Part shown: positions 14,960 through 23,901 of the stretch, one piece after another | Position numbering within the stretch: position 1 is the stretch's first letter | How the letters are laid out: each line of letters starts with the position of its first letter | Assembly: GCA_031389585.1 (NCBI GenBank) | Contig: JANMSS010000083.1 | Coordinates: 1-38,080, forward strand | Direction: 5' to 3' | DNA: 38,080 nucleotides | DNA from: CADEEN01 sp031389585 | GTDB lineage: Bacteria; Pseudomonadota; Gammaproteobacteria; Burkholderiales; Burkholderiaceae_C | Translations under genes and position numbers: made by a program | The notes under the pieces: generated by a model | What the model saw: the letters and a program-made list of their open reading frames with translations, nothing else | Told to the model about the DNA's origin: nothing | The model's database searches: none

Positions 14960-15700
14960 ATGAACATTGCCGATGACTTTCTCGATGGCGCGGGCCTGGC
15001 CGGCAGCCGAGGCCGCAGTGAACAGCCCCCTGTTGATGTGCCACCGGCGGCGTTTAGATGGGTGCCGATCCGCTCACTGTCGGATCGCCACCGCCCTCGC
15101 ATCCTGGCGCACCTGCTGGCACTGACCGAGACCGACCGCTATCTGCGCTTTGGCTATGCGGCGTCCAACGCCCAACTGGCCCACTACGCGGATACCGTTG
15201 ATTTCACCAACGGCGAGGTCTATGGCATCTTCAATCGCCGCCTTGAACTGGTGGCCACGGCTCACTTGGCGATGCTGCCTTCCCGGGCGCTCAGTGCGCC
15301 AAGCGAGGCAGAGTTTGGCGTCTCGGTGCTGCCCAAGGTCCGCGGGCGCGGGTACGGCAGCCGGTTATTTGACCGCGCAGTGCTGCATGCACGCAACCGC
15401 CAGGTCGACACGCTGGTGATCCACACCTTGAGCGCCAACACGGCCATGCTGCGCATCGCGCGCAATGCGGGCGCGGCAGTCGTGCGAGAGGGGGGCGAGT
15501 CGCTGGCGCGGCTGTGGCTGCCTCCCGACGACCTGATGTCGCATATGGACGCCCTGGTCGAAAGCCAGGCCGCTGAGATCGACTACAGGTTCAAGCGGTG
15601 TGCCCGCCACGCTGACGGATCTGCTGATGTGGTTGGCCAGGTCGGGGACCGCTTCGCGGGAGCCGGCACCACCGCTGCGAGCAGAAGCTCGCCCCCCTGA
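14960..15700 (+). CDS. GNAT family N-acetyltransferase
   Basis: 246 residues from ATG 14960, chosen because GGAG (14950-14953) stands six bases upstream; an ATG at 14930 is the next option. The acetyl-CoA binding motif A is VLPKVRGRGYGSRLF (about residues 117-131), followed by the beta4-alpha4 region VDTLVIHTLSANTAMLRIARNAG typical of GNAT. The substrate is unknown. The last 40 residues (after YRFKRC) are Gly/Ala/Ser-rich and poorly structured. Upstream and divergent is rplM; nothing in context fixes the target. Confidence 0.85.
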   Translation: MNIADDFLDGAGLAGSRGRSEQPPVDVPPAAFRWVPIRSLSDRHRPRILAHLLALTETDRYLRFGYAASNAQLAHYADTVDFTNGEVYGIFNRRLELVATAHLAMLPSRALSAPSEAEFGVSVLPKVRGRGYGSRLFDRAVLHARNRQVDTLVIHTLSANTAMLRIARNAGAAVVREGGESLARLWLPPDDLMSHMDALVESQAAEIDYRFKRCARHADGSADVVGQVGDRFAGAGTTAASRSSPP

Positions 15701-15835
15701 GGCGCGGCCGAACAGCCAGGCCGGGCCCCGGCTTCGGGGATCGTGCGAGCGACGCCAGCGGTTAAGATCTGCGCGATCGCAACCGAATGACGACCAAGCG
15801 CGGTGCGCGCAGGCGGCGTTCAAACTGGCCCCGTC

Positions 15836-16630
15836 ATGGAACCCCTGTTGCCGTGGATTGTCGCGCTGGTCGCATTGGTGATCACGCTCATTGGCGTGGT
15901 GGCATGGCGCCATGCGCGGGAGCGCAAGCCGCAGGTCAAGCCGCTACCCACCGAATGGTCTTTGGCGCCGCGGCCTGTGTTTTCGACTGACGAGCGCCGC
16001 GTCTACCGCCAATTGCGTGAGGCACTTCCGCACCATATCGTGCTGTCCAAGTTGCCCTTGGTGCGCTTTTGTCAGCCCAACGACCCGCAGGACGTGCGTT
16101 ACTGGTATGAGCTGCTGGGCTCAATCCACGTGACCTTTGCGATCTGCAGCGCCAACGGCCGCGTGCTCGCTGCCATCGACCTCGATACCGATCGCGGCAA
16201 TTCGCGGCGCGTCTTGCAGATCAAGCAATCGGTGCTCGGTGCCTGCCGTGTGCGCTATCTACGCTGCCCGGTCGACCACCTGCCCTCGGTGGCCGAATTG
16301 CAGTTGCTGGTGCCGCAAAGCGCAGCATCATCGCGCGGACCACAGCCCGCGCCAAGCCGGCCGCGCACGCGCACCGACGATGTTCGCGAGGGGTCGTCGC
16401 GTCGCCGCGAGCGCAATGCGCTGTGGCAGGACTCGAGCTTCTTCCAGGACTCTTTCTTCGCGCCCGACAACCGCCTCGATGCGAGCGTGCTTGGCGAGCT
16501 CCCGACGCCGCACCAGGCCGGTGGCGCGCCAGCGCAGGCCTCGGCCCGCGGCGAAAACCTTCCAGACGATCTGTCGGGCGTGGTCGTCGAGCCGGAAACG
16601 CGCTACCCCAACACCGGTACCCACCACTGA
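15836..16630 (+). CDS. DUF2726 domain protein with N-terminal membrane anchor
   Basis: 264 residues from ATG 15836. One hydrophobic segment (PLLPWIVALVALVITLIGVV) forms an N-terminal anchor. Residues about 40-160 look like DUF2726: LLSTDERRVYRQLREALPHH-type start (here VFSTDERRVY), a central strand HVTFAICSANGRVLAAIDLD, and a Cys-containing end. The domain belongs to the wider restriction-endonuclease-like fold in other proteins, but I see no clear catalytic set. The C-terminal 100 residues are Ser/Arg/Pro-rich and probably disordered. srkA follows 29 bp later. Function unknown. Confidence 0.78.
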   Translation: MEPLLPWIVALVALVITLIGVVAWRHARERKPQVKPLPTEWSLAPRPVFSTDERRVYRQLREALPHHIVLSKLPLVRFCQPNDPQDVRYWYELLGSIHVTFAICSANGRVLAAIDLDTDRGNSRRVLQIKQSVLGACRVRYLRCPVDHLPSVAELQLLVPQSAASSRGPQPAPSRPRTRTDDVREGSSRRRERNALWQDSSFFQDSFFAPDNRLDASVLGELPTPHQAGGAPAQASARGENLPDDLSGVVVEPETRYPNTGTHH

Positions 16631-16659
16631 GCGGCGACGGGCGCGCATAGGATGCGCGC

Positions 16660-17700
16660 ATGACCTTTACCGCGCCGCACCCGGGTTACGCCGACCTCGA
16701 TCCTGACCGCGTGCTGCGCACGCTCGACGCCCTGAGCCTGCGCGGTGACGGCCGCCTGCTGCAGCTCAACTCCTACGAAAACCGCGTCTTCCAGGTCTTC
16801 CTGGAAGACGGTGACGTGGTGGTGGCCAAGTTCTATCGCCCAGGCCGCTGGACGGACGCCCAGATTCTCGAGGAACACGATTTCGCCCGTGAACTGGCCG
16901 CGGACGATGTGCCGGTGGTTGCGCCGCGTGTGCTATCTACCGCACAAGGCGTCGACGGCATCGAGTTGTTGGGTGAGTCCCCGACATTGGCCCGCTGGCG
17001 CGATGGTGCCGACGTTCACCGTGTGGCAGTCAGCGACCGCCACGCCGGACGAGCTCCCGAACTCGAAGACGCAGCGGCGCTGCAATGGCTCGGCCGCTTT
17101 CTCGGTCGCCTGCACGCGGTCGGCGCGCGGCGAGCGTTCGCGCACCGTCGCGCGATGGACCCGGCCACCTTTGGTCACGCCGCGCGGCGACGCCTGCTTG
17201 AGGGCGGCTTCGTGCCCGACGCCGAACTGCCGGCCTGGACCCACTGGTGCGATGCCGCGCTGGCCGGCGTTGACCGCAGCTTCGCGGCACACGCAACAGC
17301 ACCGCGCCTGCGACTCCACGGCGACTTCCACCCTGGCAACATCATGTGGCGCGACGCCGGCCCGCATGTCGTCGACCTCGACGATGCCTGCAACGGCCCC
17401 GCGGTTCAGGACCTGTGGATGCTGCTGTCGGGTGACGCCGAATCGATGCGCGCCCAGCTCACGCCATTGCTCGCCGGCTACCGGGTGTTTCGGCCCTTCG
17501 ATGAGCGCGAGCTGGCGCTGATCGAGCCGCTGCGTACGCTGCGCATGATCCACCACAGCGCCTGGATCGCAGAGCGTTGGACCGACCCGGCGTTTCCGGC
17601 CGCGTTTCCCTGGTTCGGCAGTGCCGCCTACTGGTCGCAGCAGGCGACGCAGTTGCGCGAGCAGGTCGAGGCGATGGAGGAGGCGCCGCTGCTGAGCTAG
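16660..17700 (+). CDS. srkA: Stress response kinase A (YihE/RdoA family)
   Basis: Ser/Thr protein kinase of the choline-kinase fold, linked in E. coli to Cpx stress and survival. 346 residues versus 328 in E. coli. Visible motifs are LNSYENRVFQV (37-47) near the nucleotide site, VVAKFYRPGRW with the ATP-contacting Lys57, the catalytic loop HGDFHPGNIMW (His220, Asp222, Asn228) and the metal-binding VDLDDA (Asp239). WLGRFLGRLHAVG (143-155) is a family signature. The start ATG has AGGA seven bases upstream. Family call firm. Confidence 0.92.
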   Translation: MTFTAPHPGYADLDPDRVLRTLDALSLRGDGRLLQLNSYENRVFQVFLEDGDVVVAKFYRPGRWTDAQILEEHDFARELAADDVPVVAPRVLSTAQGVDGIELLGESPTLARWRDGADVHRVAVSDRHAGRAPELEDAAALQWLGRFLGRLHAVGARRAFAHRRAMDPATFGHAARRRLLEGGFVPDAELPAWTHWCDAALAGVDRSFAAHATAPRLRLHGDFHPGNIMWRDAGPHVVDLDDACNGPAVQDLWMLLSGDAESMRAQLTPLLAGYRVFRPFDERELALIEPLRTLRMIHHSAWIAERWTDPAFPAAFPWFGSAAYWSQQATQLREQVEAMEEAPLLS

Positions 17701-17701
17701 G

Positions 17702-17722
17702 CCGCGGGGCGACGCCCCGCGG
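17702..17722. terminator. GC-rich hairpin between srkA and htpG
   Basis: Perfect 9-bp stem CCGCGGGGC / GCCCCGCGG with a GAC loop directly after the srkA stop, in a convergent gap. There is no T-run, so intrinsic termination is uncertain; it may block exonucleases or pause polymerase. Confidence 0.5.
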
Positions 17723-17782
17723 GCTACGTAAGGGCCGCCTGTCCATGTGCCCCGACGCAGCAGGCGTCAGCAGATGAGTTGC

Positions 17783-19657
17783 TCAGGCGGTCAACAGCCG
17801 CGTCACCCGCTGCACATGCTCGGCCGGATTTTCGAGGTGACCGCCCTCGGCCAGCCAGGCCTGGTCGAACAGCAGGTGAGCCAAGTCGTCGAAGTGCACC
17901 TCATCGTGCTCCAGTCGCTTGACCAGGGCGTGCTGCGGGTTGACCTCGAGGATCGGCAAAGACTTCGGCGCCTGCTGACCGGCCTGCTTCAGCAGTCGCG
18001 CCAGATGCGCGCTCATGTCACCCTCCTCGACCACGATACAGGCCGGTGAATCGACGAGTCGAGTCGTCACGCGTACGTCCTTCGCGCGCTCCTTCAGCGC
18101 GGCCTTGAGCTTGTCCTGCAGCGGCGAGAAAGCACTCGCCGCGGCCTCGGCTTCCTTCTTCTCGGCTTCGTCCTGCAGGTTGCCCAGGTCGACGCTGCCT
18201 TTGGCCACACTCTGCAGTGGGTGGCCTTCGAACTCGTACAGGTGGCTCAGCATCCACTCGTCAACGCGGTCGGTCAGCAACAACACCTCGATGCCCTTCT
18301 TGCGGAAGATCTCGAGCTGCGGGCTGGCCTTGGCTGCCGTCAGCGTGTCGGCGGTGATGTAGTAAATCGGGTCCTGGCCTTCCTTCAGGCGCGCCACATA
18401 GTCGGCCAGGCTCACGCCCTCATCGGCGTGGGTGGATGCGAAGCGCAACAGCTTGGACAGCCGCTCCTGGTTGGTATGGTCCTCGCCGACGCCCTCCTTG
18501 ATGACCGCGCCGAAGTCCTTCCAGAACGCGGCGTACTTGTCCTTCTGGTTCTCCGCCAGGTCTTCCAGCATCGACAGCACGCGCTTGGTCGAACCGTCGC
18601 GGATCGCCTTCACGTCGCGGCTCTCCTGCAGCAATTCGCGGCTGACGTTGAGCGGCAGGTCGGCGCTGTCGATCACGCCCTTGACGAAGCGCAGGTACAC
18701 CGGCATCAGAGCCTCGGCGTCGTCCATGATGAAGACACGCTTGACATACAGCTTCACACCACCGCGCTTGTCGCGGTTCCACAAATCGAACGGCGCCTTG
18801 GCCGGGATGTAGAGCAACTGCGTGTACTCGCTGCGGCCTTCGACCCGGTTGTGGGTGTAGGCCAGCGGCGCGTCGCTGTCGAATGAAATCTGCTTGTAGA
18901 ACTCCTGGTAATGCGCGTCGGTGATGTCGCTCTTGGCGCGCGTCCAGAGCGCTGCGGCCTTGTTGACGGTCTCCCACTCGTCTTTCACCACCGTTTCGGC
19001 CTTCTCGGCGATCCACTCTTCCTTCTTCATCAGGATCGGCAGCGAGATGTGGTCGGAGTACTTGCTGATGATCGACTTCAGCTTCCAGGTCTTCAGGAAC
19101 TCTTCTTCACCCTCGCGCAGGTGCAGCGTCACGTCGGTGCCACGTTCGGTGCGGGTGATCGTCTCGACCTCGAACTGGCCTGAGCCGTCGCTGCTCCAGC
19201 GCACCGCCTCTTCGGGCTTCAGTCCGGCGCGGCGTGACTCGACCGTGATTCTGTCGGCGACGATGAAGCCCGAGTAGAAACCGACGCCGAACTGGCCGAT
19301 CAGGTTCGCGTCCTTCTTTTGATCGCCTTCCAGCGTGGCCATGAATTCGCGGGTGCCACTCTTGGCGATCGTGCCCAGATGCGCCACCGCTTCTTCCGCG
19401 CTCATGCCGACACCGTTGTCGCGGATGCTCAGCGTCTTGGCCGCGGCGTCGAAGCTCACGTGCACCTGCAATTCCGGCGCGTCTTCGTACAGGGTCGAGT
19501 TGTCGAGCGCTTCGAAGCGCAACTTGTCGCAGGCGTCCGAGGCGTTGGACACCAACTCGCGCAGGAAGATCTCCTTGTTCGAGTAGAGCGAATGGGTCAC
19601 CAGGTGCAGGATCTGCTGCACCTCGGCTTGAAAGGCTAGGGTCTGTTTCTGGCTCAT
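17783..19657 (-). CDS. htpG: Molecular chaperone HtpG (bacterial Hsp90)
   Basis: ATP-dependent dimeric chaperone of the cytosol. 624 residues, full length. The GHKL ATPase motifs are visible near the N-terminus: EIFLRELVSNASDACDKLR (motif N1 with catalytic Glu and Asn), DNGVGM (nucleotide Asp) and GQFGVGFYSGF. The middle domain contains LNVSRELLQES with the conserved catalytic-loop Arg. ATG 19657 gives MSQKQTLAFQAEVQQ, typical of the family. It has its own sigma-32-type promoter 44 bases upstream and is convergent with srkA. Confidence 0.98.
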   Translation of the reverse strand: MSQKQTLAFQAEVQQILHLVTHSLYSNKEIFLRELVSNASDACDKLRFEALDNSTLYEDAPELQVHVSFDAAAKTLSIRDNGVGMSAEEAVAHLGTIAKSGTREFMATLEGDQKKDANLIGQFGVGFYSGFIVADRITVESRRAGLKPEEAVRWSSDGSGQFEVETITRTERGTDVTLHLREGEEEFLKTWKLKSIISKYSDHISLPILMKKEEWIAEKAETVVKDEWETVNKAAALWTRAKSDITDAHYQEFYKQISFDSDAPLAYTHNRVEGRSEYTQLLYIPAKAPFDLWNRDKRGGVKLYVKRVFIMDDAEALMPVYLRFVKGVIDSADLPLNVSRELLQESRDVKAIRDGSTKRVLSMLEDLAENQKDKYAAFWKDFGAVIKEGVGEDHTNQERLSKLLRFASTHADEGVSLADYVARLKEGQDPIYYITADTLTAAKASPQLEIFRKKGIEVLLLTDRVDEWMLSHLYEFEGHPLQSVAKGSVDLGNLQDEAEKKEAEAAASAFSPLQDKLKAALKERAKDVRVTTRLVDSPACIVVEEGDMSAHLARLLKQAGQQAPKSLPILEVNPQHALVKRLEHDEVHFDDLAHLLFDQAWLAEGGHLENPAEHVQRVTRLLTA

Positions 19658-19700
19658 GGTTCAGGTCAGGCAATGAAGAGGAATGCGGTCTGCGGGTCGC

Positions 19701-19728
19701 AGATGGGGGCGCTTGGCGCACTGTCAAG
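19701..19728 (-). promoter_or_regulatory. Sigma-32 (RpoH) heat-shock promoter of htpG
   Basis: On the minus strand CTTGAC (19728-19723), a 14-base spacer, then CCCCATCT (19708-19701). This matches the RpoH consensus CTTGAA / CCCCATnT with only one mismatch. The expected transcript start near 19694 leaves about 37 untranslated bases before the htpG ATG. It is squeezed between the dadA stop (19739) and htpG, which separates htpG expression from dadA. Confidence 0.85.
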
Positions 19729-19738
19729 GCCCGCGGCC

Positions 19739-20992
19739 TCAGGCGTAGCGATCGATCGTCAGCCCGCTCATGTCGATGGCCGGATTGCGCCCCGAGATCA
19801 GATCGCTGATCACGCGCGCGGTGCCGGCAGCCATGGTCCAGCCCAGCGTGCCATGGCCTGTGGCCAGGTACAAGTTGGGCAGTTCGGTGCCACCGACGAT
19901 GGGGGTGCCGTCGGGCGTCATTGGCCGCAGGCCACACCAGAACTCGGCGCGGCCAAGGTCACCGCCATCGGGAAACAGATCTGCGACTACATGCTTGAGC
20001 GTGCGGCGCCGGGCCTCGTGCAACTGCAGCGTGTAGCCGGCAAGTTCGGCCGTACCGCCCACGCGAATGCGGTCACCCAGCCGGGTCACCGCGACCTTGT
20101 GGCTCTCGTCCATCACGGTGGACTCGGGCGCACCGGCGGCGTCGGTGATCGGCACCGTGATCGAGTAGCCCTTGACCGGGTAGACCGGGATTTCGATGCC
20201 CAGCGGCGAGAGCAGCTTGGGTGAGTGGCTGCCGAGGGCCAGCAGGTACGCGTCGGCCTGCATCCGGCCCTGGTCGGTGACAACGCCGGTCAAGCGCTTG
20301 CCGTCGGTCAGCAGGGACTGGATGTTGACGCCAAAGCGCAGGCTCGCCCCGCGTGTAGCGGCCAGCTCGGCGATGCGGTTGGTGAACTTGAAACAGTCCC
20401 CGGTTTCGTCGCCGGGCAGGCGCAGGCCGCCGACGAACTTGTCCCGCACCCGGGACAGCGCCGGCTCGTGCTCGATACATCCCTCGCGGTCGAGCCGCTG
20501 GTAGGCCACGCCGTAGCGGTCCAGGATCGCCGTGTCCGACTTCGTGCCGTCGAGCTGCTGTTGGGTGCGAAACAGCTGCAGCGTGCCCTGCATGCGCTCG
20601 TCGTACGCGATGCCGGTGGCCGCGCGCAGCGCCTGCAGACAGTCACGGCTGTACTCGGCCAGCCGGACCATTCGGCCCTTGTTGATCTCGTACCGCGCCG
20701 CCGTGCAGTTGCGCAACATTGCCAGCACCCAGCTCACCAGGTGCCAGTCGAAGTGCGGGCGGATGACCAGCGGCCGGTGGTGCATCAGCAGCCACTTGAC
20801 CGCCTTCAGCGGCACGCCTGGCCCAGCCCAAGGGGCGGAGTAGCCGGGGGACACCTCGCCGGCATTGGCAAAGCTGGTCTCCAGCGCCGGGCCGCTCTGG
20901 CGCTCGAGCAGCGTCACCTGATGCCCGTCGCCCGCCAGGTCGAACGCCGCCGTGGCGCCGATCACGCCCCCGCCCAACACGATCACCTTCAT
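19739..20992 (-). CDS. dadA: D-amino acid dehydrogenase, FAD-dependent
   Basis: Oxidatively deaminates D-amino acids (mainly D-Ala) to keto acids, passing electrons to the respiratory chain at the inner membrane. 417 residues from ATG 20992 (E. coli 432). The dinucleotide-binding VLGGGVIGATAAFDLA (5-20) is followed by LLERQSGPALETSFANAGEVSPGYSAPW-type family text. The C-terminal FAD region has FWCGLRPMTPDGTPIVG and NLYLATGHGTLGWTMA. The catabolic racemase dadX is not nearby. Divergent from amn, with a hairpin in its leader. Confidence 0.94.
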   Translation of the reverse strand: MKVIVLGGGVIGATAAFDLAGDGHQVTLLERQSGPALETSFANAGEVSPGYSAPWAGPGVPLKAVKWLLMHHRPLVIRPHFDWHLVSWVLAMLRNCTAARYEINKGRMVRLAEYSRDCLQALRAATGIAYDERMQGTLQLFRTQQQLDGTKSDTAILDRYGVAYQRLDREGCIEHEPALSRVRDKFVGGLRLPGDETGDCFKFTNRIAELAATRGASLRFGVNIQSLLTDGKRLTGVVTDQGRMQADAYLLALGSHSPKLLSPLGIEIPVYPVKGYSITVPITDAAGAPESTVMDESHKVAVTRLGDRIRVGGTAELAGYTLQLHEARRRTLKHVVADLFPDGGDLGRAEFWCGLRPMTPDGTPIVGGTELPNLYLATGHGTLGWTMAAGTARVISDLISGRNPAIDMSGLTIDRYA

Positions 20993-21022
20993 GGTCAAGA
21001 GTCCCTTCGTGCTGGGCTCCCC

Positions 21023-21059
21023 GGTTTGCGCCCTTGCGGCGACCCAGCGGGCGCAAGCC
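21023..21059 (-). promoter_or_regulatory. Inverted repeat in the dadA leader / dadA-amn intergenic region
   Basis: Arms TTGCGCCC (21026-21033) and GGGCGCAA (21049-21056) extend by three further pairs with one G-U, enclosing a 15-nt loop. It lies about 30 bases before the dadA start on the minus strand. It could be an RNA hairpin in the 5' UTR or an operator; no protein is implied. Confidence 0.4.
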
Positions 21060-21067
21060 TTCAAGGC

Positions 21068-21095
21068 TCGACAGTGTACGGAGCCGCGGCACAAT
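21068..21095 (+). promoter_or_regulatory. Putative sigma-70 promoter of amn, placing the transcript start at the ATG
   Basis: TCGACA (21068-21073; five of six to TTGACA), a 16-bp spacer, then CACAAT (21090-21095; four of six to TATAAT). Transcription would begin about 21102, which is the A of the amn start codon. No Shine-Dalgarno sequence is visible before that ATG. Confidence 0.45.
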
Positions 21096-21101
21096 CGGAC
21101 C

Positions 21102-22580
21102 ATGATCGCCCCTGACCTGCTGCCCCGCCGCGAATTCAACGACCCCGACGCTGCGCTGGTCCATGCGCGCGCGATCTACGACGCCGGCGTGACGCACCTG
21201 CGCAATCACCTGCAGTCGTTTCTCGATGGCGACATCCCCCGCGAGCGGGTTCGCGCGACCTACCCCTTTGTGCGCGTGCGCATCAACACCGTGGCCCGCG
21301 CCGACTCGCGCCTGAGCTACGGCTTTGCCGCCGGCCCGGGCCGCTTCGAGACCACGTTGACGCGCCCCGACCTGTTCGCCGACTACTACCGCGAGCAGTT
21401 CCGCCTGCTGCTGCGCAACCACGCGGTGGCGCTAGAGATCGGTGCCAGCGAGCAACCGATTCCAGTGCACTTCTCTTTGGCTGAGGACGATCATCTCGAA
21501 GGCACGCTGACGCCGCAGCGTCGGCTGCTGATGCGCGACCTGTTCGACCTGCCCGACCTGGCGGCGATGGACGACGGCATTGCCAACGGCACGCACGAGC
21601 CGGGCCACGGCGAAGCGCTGCCACTGGCCCTGTTTACCGCCGCGCGCGTCGACTACTCGCTGCATCGCCTGCGCCACTACAGCGGCACAGCGCCCGAACA
21701 TTTTCAGAACTACGTCCTGTTCACCAACTACCAGTTCTACATCGACGAGTTCATCCGGCTCGGACACGCGTTGATGGCCGACCCGAAGGCCGATTACGCG
21801 GCCTTCGTCGAGCCCGGCAACGTCGTCACCCGCCGCGCCGGCACGCTAGTCGACCCGCGAGACGGCGCCGGTACCGCGCCACCCCGGCTGCCGCAGATGC
21901 CGGCTTACCACCTGGTGCGGCCGGGCGGCGGCGGCATCACGATGGTCAATATCGGCGTCGGCCCGGCCAATGCCAAGACCATCACCGACCACGTCGCCGT
22001 GCTGCGCCCGCATGTCTGGATCATGCTCGGCCACTGCGCCGGCCTGCGCAACACGCAGCAGCTCGGCGACTATGTGCTGGCCCACGGCTACGTGCGCGAG
22101 GACCACGTGCTCGACGAGGAGCTGCCGCTCTGGGTACCGATCCCGGCGCTGGCCGAGGTGCAGGTGGCGCTCGAACAGGCGGTCGCAGACGTGACCCAGT
22201 TGTCAGGCCACGAGTTGAAGCGCTTGCTGCGCACTGGGACCGTGGCCTCGACCGACAACCGCAATTGGGAGTTGTTACCGCACCCGGGTCCCGAGCGTCG
22301 CTTCAGCCAGAGCCGCGCGGTGGCACTGGACATGGAGTCGGCCACCATTGCCGCCAACGGTTTTCGCTTCCGCGTGCCTTATGGCACCTTGCTGTGCGTC
22401 TCGGACAAGCCACTTCACGGCGAGATCAAGCTGCCTGGCATGGCCAACCAGTTCTACCGCGAGCGGGTCGACCAGCACCTGCGCATCGGCATGCGCGCAC
22501 TCGAGCTGTTGCGTGCCGGCGGCAGCGAGCAGTTGCACAGCCGCAAGCTGCGCAGCTTTGCCGAGGTTGCGTTTCAGTAG
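21102..22580 (+). CDS. amn: AMP nucleosidase
   Basis: Splits AMP into adenine and ribose-5-phosphate, adjusting the adenylate pool. 492 residues, close to E. coli Amn (484). The N-terminal regulatory domain covers residues 1 to about 180. The nucleoside-phosphorylase-like catalytic domain has MVNIGVGPANAKTITDHVAVLRP and IMLGHCAGLRNTQQLGDYVLAHGYVREDHVLD. ALDMESATIAANGFRFRVPYGTLLCVSDKPLHGE contains the Met-Glu and catalytic Asp region. ATG 21102 gives MIAPDLLPRREF; the open frame further upstream is in the divergent gap. Convergent with an MFS gene 10 bp downstream. Confidence 0.95.
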   Translation: MIAPDLLPRREFNDPDAALVHARAIYDAGVTHLRNHLQSFLDGDIPRERVRATYPFVRVRINTVARADSRLSYGFAAGPGRFETTLTRPDLFADYYREQFRLLLRNHAVALEIGASEQPIPVHFSLAEDDHLEGTLTPQRRLLMRDLFDLPDLAAMDDGIANGTHEPGHGEALPLALFTAARVDYSLHRLRHYSGTAPEHFQNYVLFTNYQFYIDEFIRLGHALMADPKADYAAFVEPGNVVTRRAGTLVDPRDGAGTAPPRLPQMPAYHLVRPGGGGITMVNIGVGPANAKTITDHVAVLRPHVWIMLGHCAGLRNTQQLGDYVLAHGYVREDHVLDEELPLWVPIPALAEVQVALEQAVADVTQLSGHELKRLLRTGTVASTDNRNWELLPHPGPERRFSQSRAVALDMESATIAANGFRFRVPYGTLLCVSDKPLHGEIKLPGMANQFYRERVDQHLRIGMRALELLRAGGSEQLHSRKLRSFAEVAFQ

Positions 22581-22590
22581 GTGCGGCAGG

Positions 22591-23814
22591 TCAACGGGCG
22601 CGCAACAGCGGGCGCATCGCGAACAGCCCAAAAAGCGGGCCGAGTGCAAGCCACGGCAGCAGGCGCGCCAACGGCACGGTTTGCGCCAGTGACACGAAGA
22701 GCTGGATGCTGAGGATCGAAATCGCAAACCCGATGCTGTTGACCAGCGTCAGCACGCTGCCAACCGCCTCGCGCGGTGCATTCGTCGCTGTCAGCGCCGA
22801 GAACTGCGGTGAATCGCCTGCGACGGTAATGCCCCACACCAACAGCCACAGGGCAAACATCGGCAGTGCTGCGTCGATGGCCCAGGGCGCGAGCAGGCAA
22901 CACAGGCCGCTCGCTGCAAGTTGCCAGGCCGCCACCCTGGCACTGCCCAGGCGCGCAGCCAGCGCGCCGCCGACCACGCAGCCCATCGCGCCGGCACCAA
23001 TCACGGCGAAGGCGGCCCACGACACCGACGTTCCAGCCAGGCGCAGCGCGAGCACCGCAGGCACCAGCACCCACAGTGTGTACAGCTCCCACATATGACC
23101 GAAGTAACCGAGGGCCGAGGCGCGCACGCGGCGATCGGTCCAGATGCTGGCCAGCGCGCGCCACCGCAAGCCGGCGGCGTGCGCCACCCGATGCGGCGGC
23201 TCCGGCACCGCCAGCCAAAGCAGCACCCCTGCCGCCGCGCAGGCGAACGCCACCGCATGGAACACCGCGGTCCACGGCCAGGCCGCGCCGACGCCGCGCA
23301 GCGCATGCGGCAACGCGCTGCCGAGGACCAACGCACCGATCAGCAGCCCGAGCGCGGCACCCAGGCCACGCGGAAACCATTGCGCGGCGATCTTCATGCC
23401 CACCGGGTAGATCCCGCCCAGGCACACGCCGGTCACTGCGCGCCAGAACAGCATCGCTTCGAAAGAGCCCGCGGATGCGGCGGCGGCCAGCGTGGCGGCG
23501 GCGGCACCGAGAGTGCATGCCAGGAACACGATGCGCGCGGAGAAGCGGTCGGCCACCGCCAGCAGTGCGAACACCAGCGTACCCGCGATAAAACCCAGCT
23601 GGACCGCCGAGGTCAGCGTGCCGACGGTGGCTGCCGGCCAGCCAAACGCCTGCTGCAACTCAGGCATCACGGCATTGACGGCGAACCACGGCGCGGTGCC
23701 TGCCAATTGCGCCAGCACCAGAACCGGCAGCACGTGCCGCGGCGTCGCAGGCCACGCGTCGGCAGGAATCTCGGACGGTGCGTTCGAAACCACGGCGCAG
23801 CCTAGCAGAGCCAT
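22591..23814 (-). CDS. Major facilitator superfamily transporter
   Basis: About 407 residues with roughly twelve hydrophobic segments in two halves. The loop 2-3 MFS signature region appears as FALLAVADRFSARIV (a relaxed G-x-x-x-D-R pattern). PVGMKIAAQWFPRGLGAALGLLIGALVLGSALPH resembles the CynX/NimT-like and related transporter group. The start is uncertain: ATG 23814 has no Shine-Dalgarno, and a GTG nine codons later (VVSNAPSE) has AGG upstream. The longer open frame reaching 24285 runs antisense through the DUF418 pseudogene and is not real. Substrate unknown. Confidence 0.85.
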   Translation of the reverse strand: MALLGCAVVSNAPSEIPADAWPATPRHVLPVLVLAQLAGTAPWFAVNAVMPELQQAFGWPAATVGTLTSAVQLGFIAGTLVFALLAVADRFSARIVFLACTLGAAAATLAAAASAGSFEAMLFWRAVTGVCLGGIYPVGMKIAAQWFPRGLGAALGLLIGALVLGSALPHALRGVGAAWPWTAVFHAVAFACAAAGVLLWLAVPEPPHRVAHAAGLRWRALASIWTDRRVRASALGYFGHMWELYTLWVLVPAVLALRLAGTSVSWAAFAVIGAGAMGCVVGGALAARLGSARVAAWQLAASGLCCLLAPWAIDAALPMFALWLLVWGITVAGDSPQFSALTATNAPREAVGSVLTLVNSIGFAISILSIQLFVSLAQTVPLARLLPWLALGPLFGLFAMRPLLRAR

Positions 23815-23901
23815 TACGGCCCGCGCGCGCGCCGCAGCACGTCGGGCAAGACCGCCGATTTTGGGATTGCCACAGATCCAGGCCACTGCTAGGTTGCCCT
23901 G

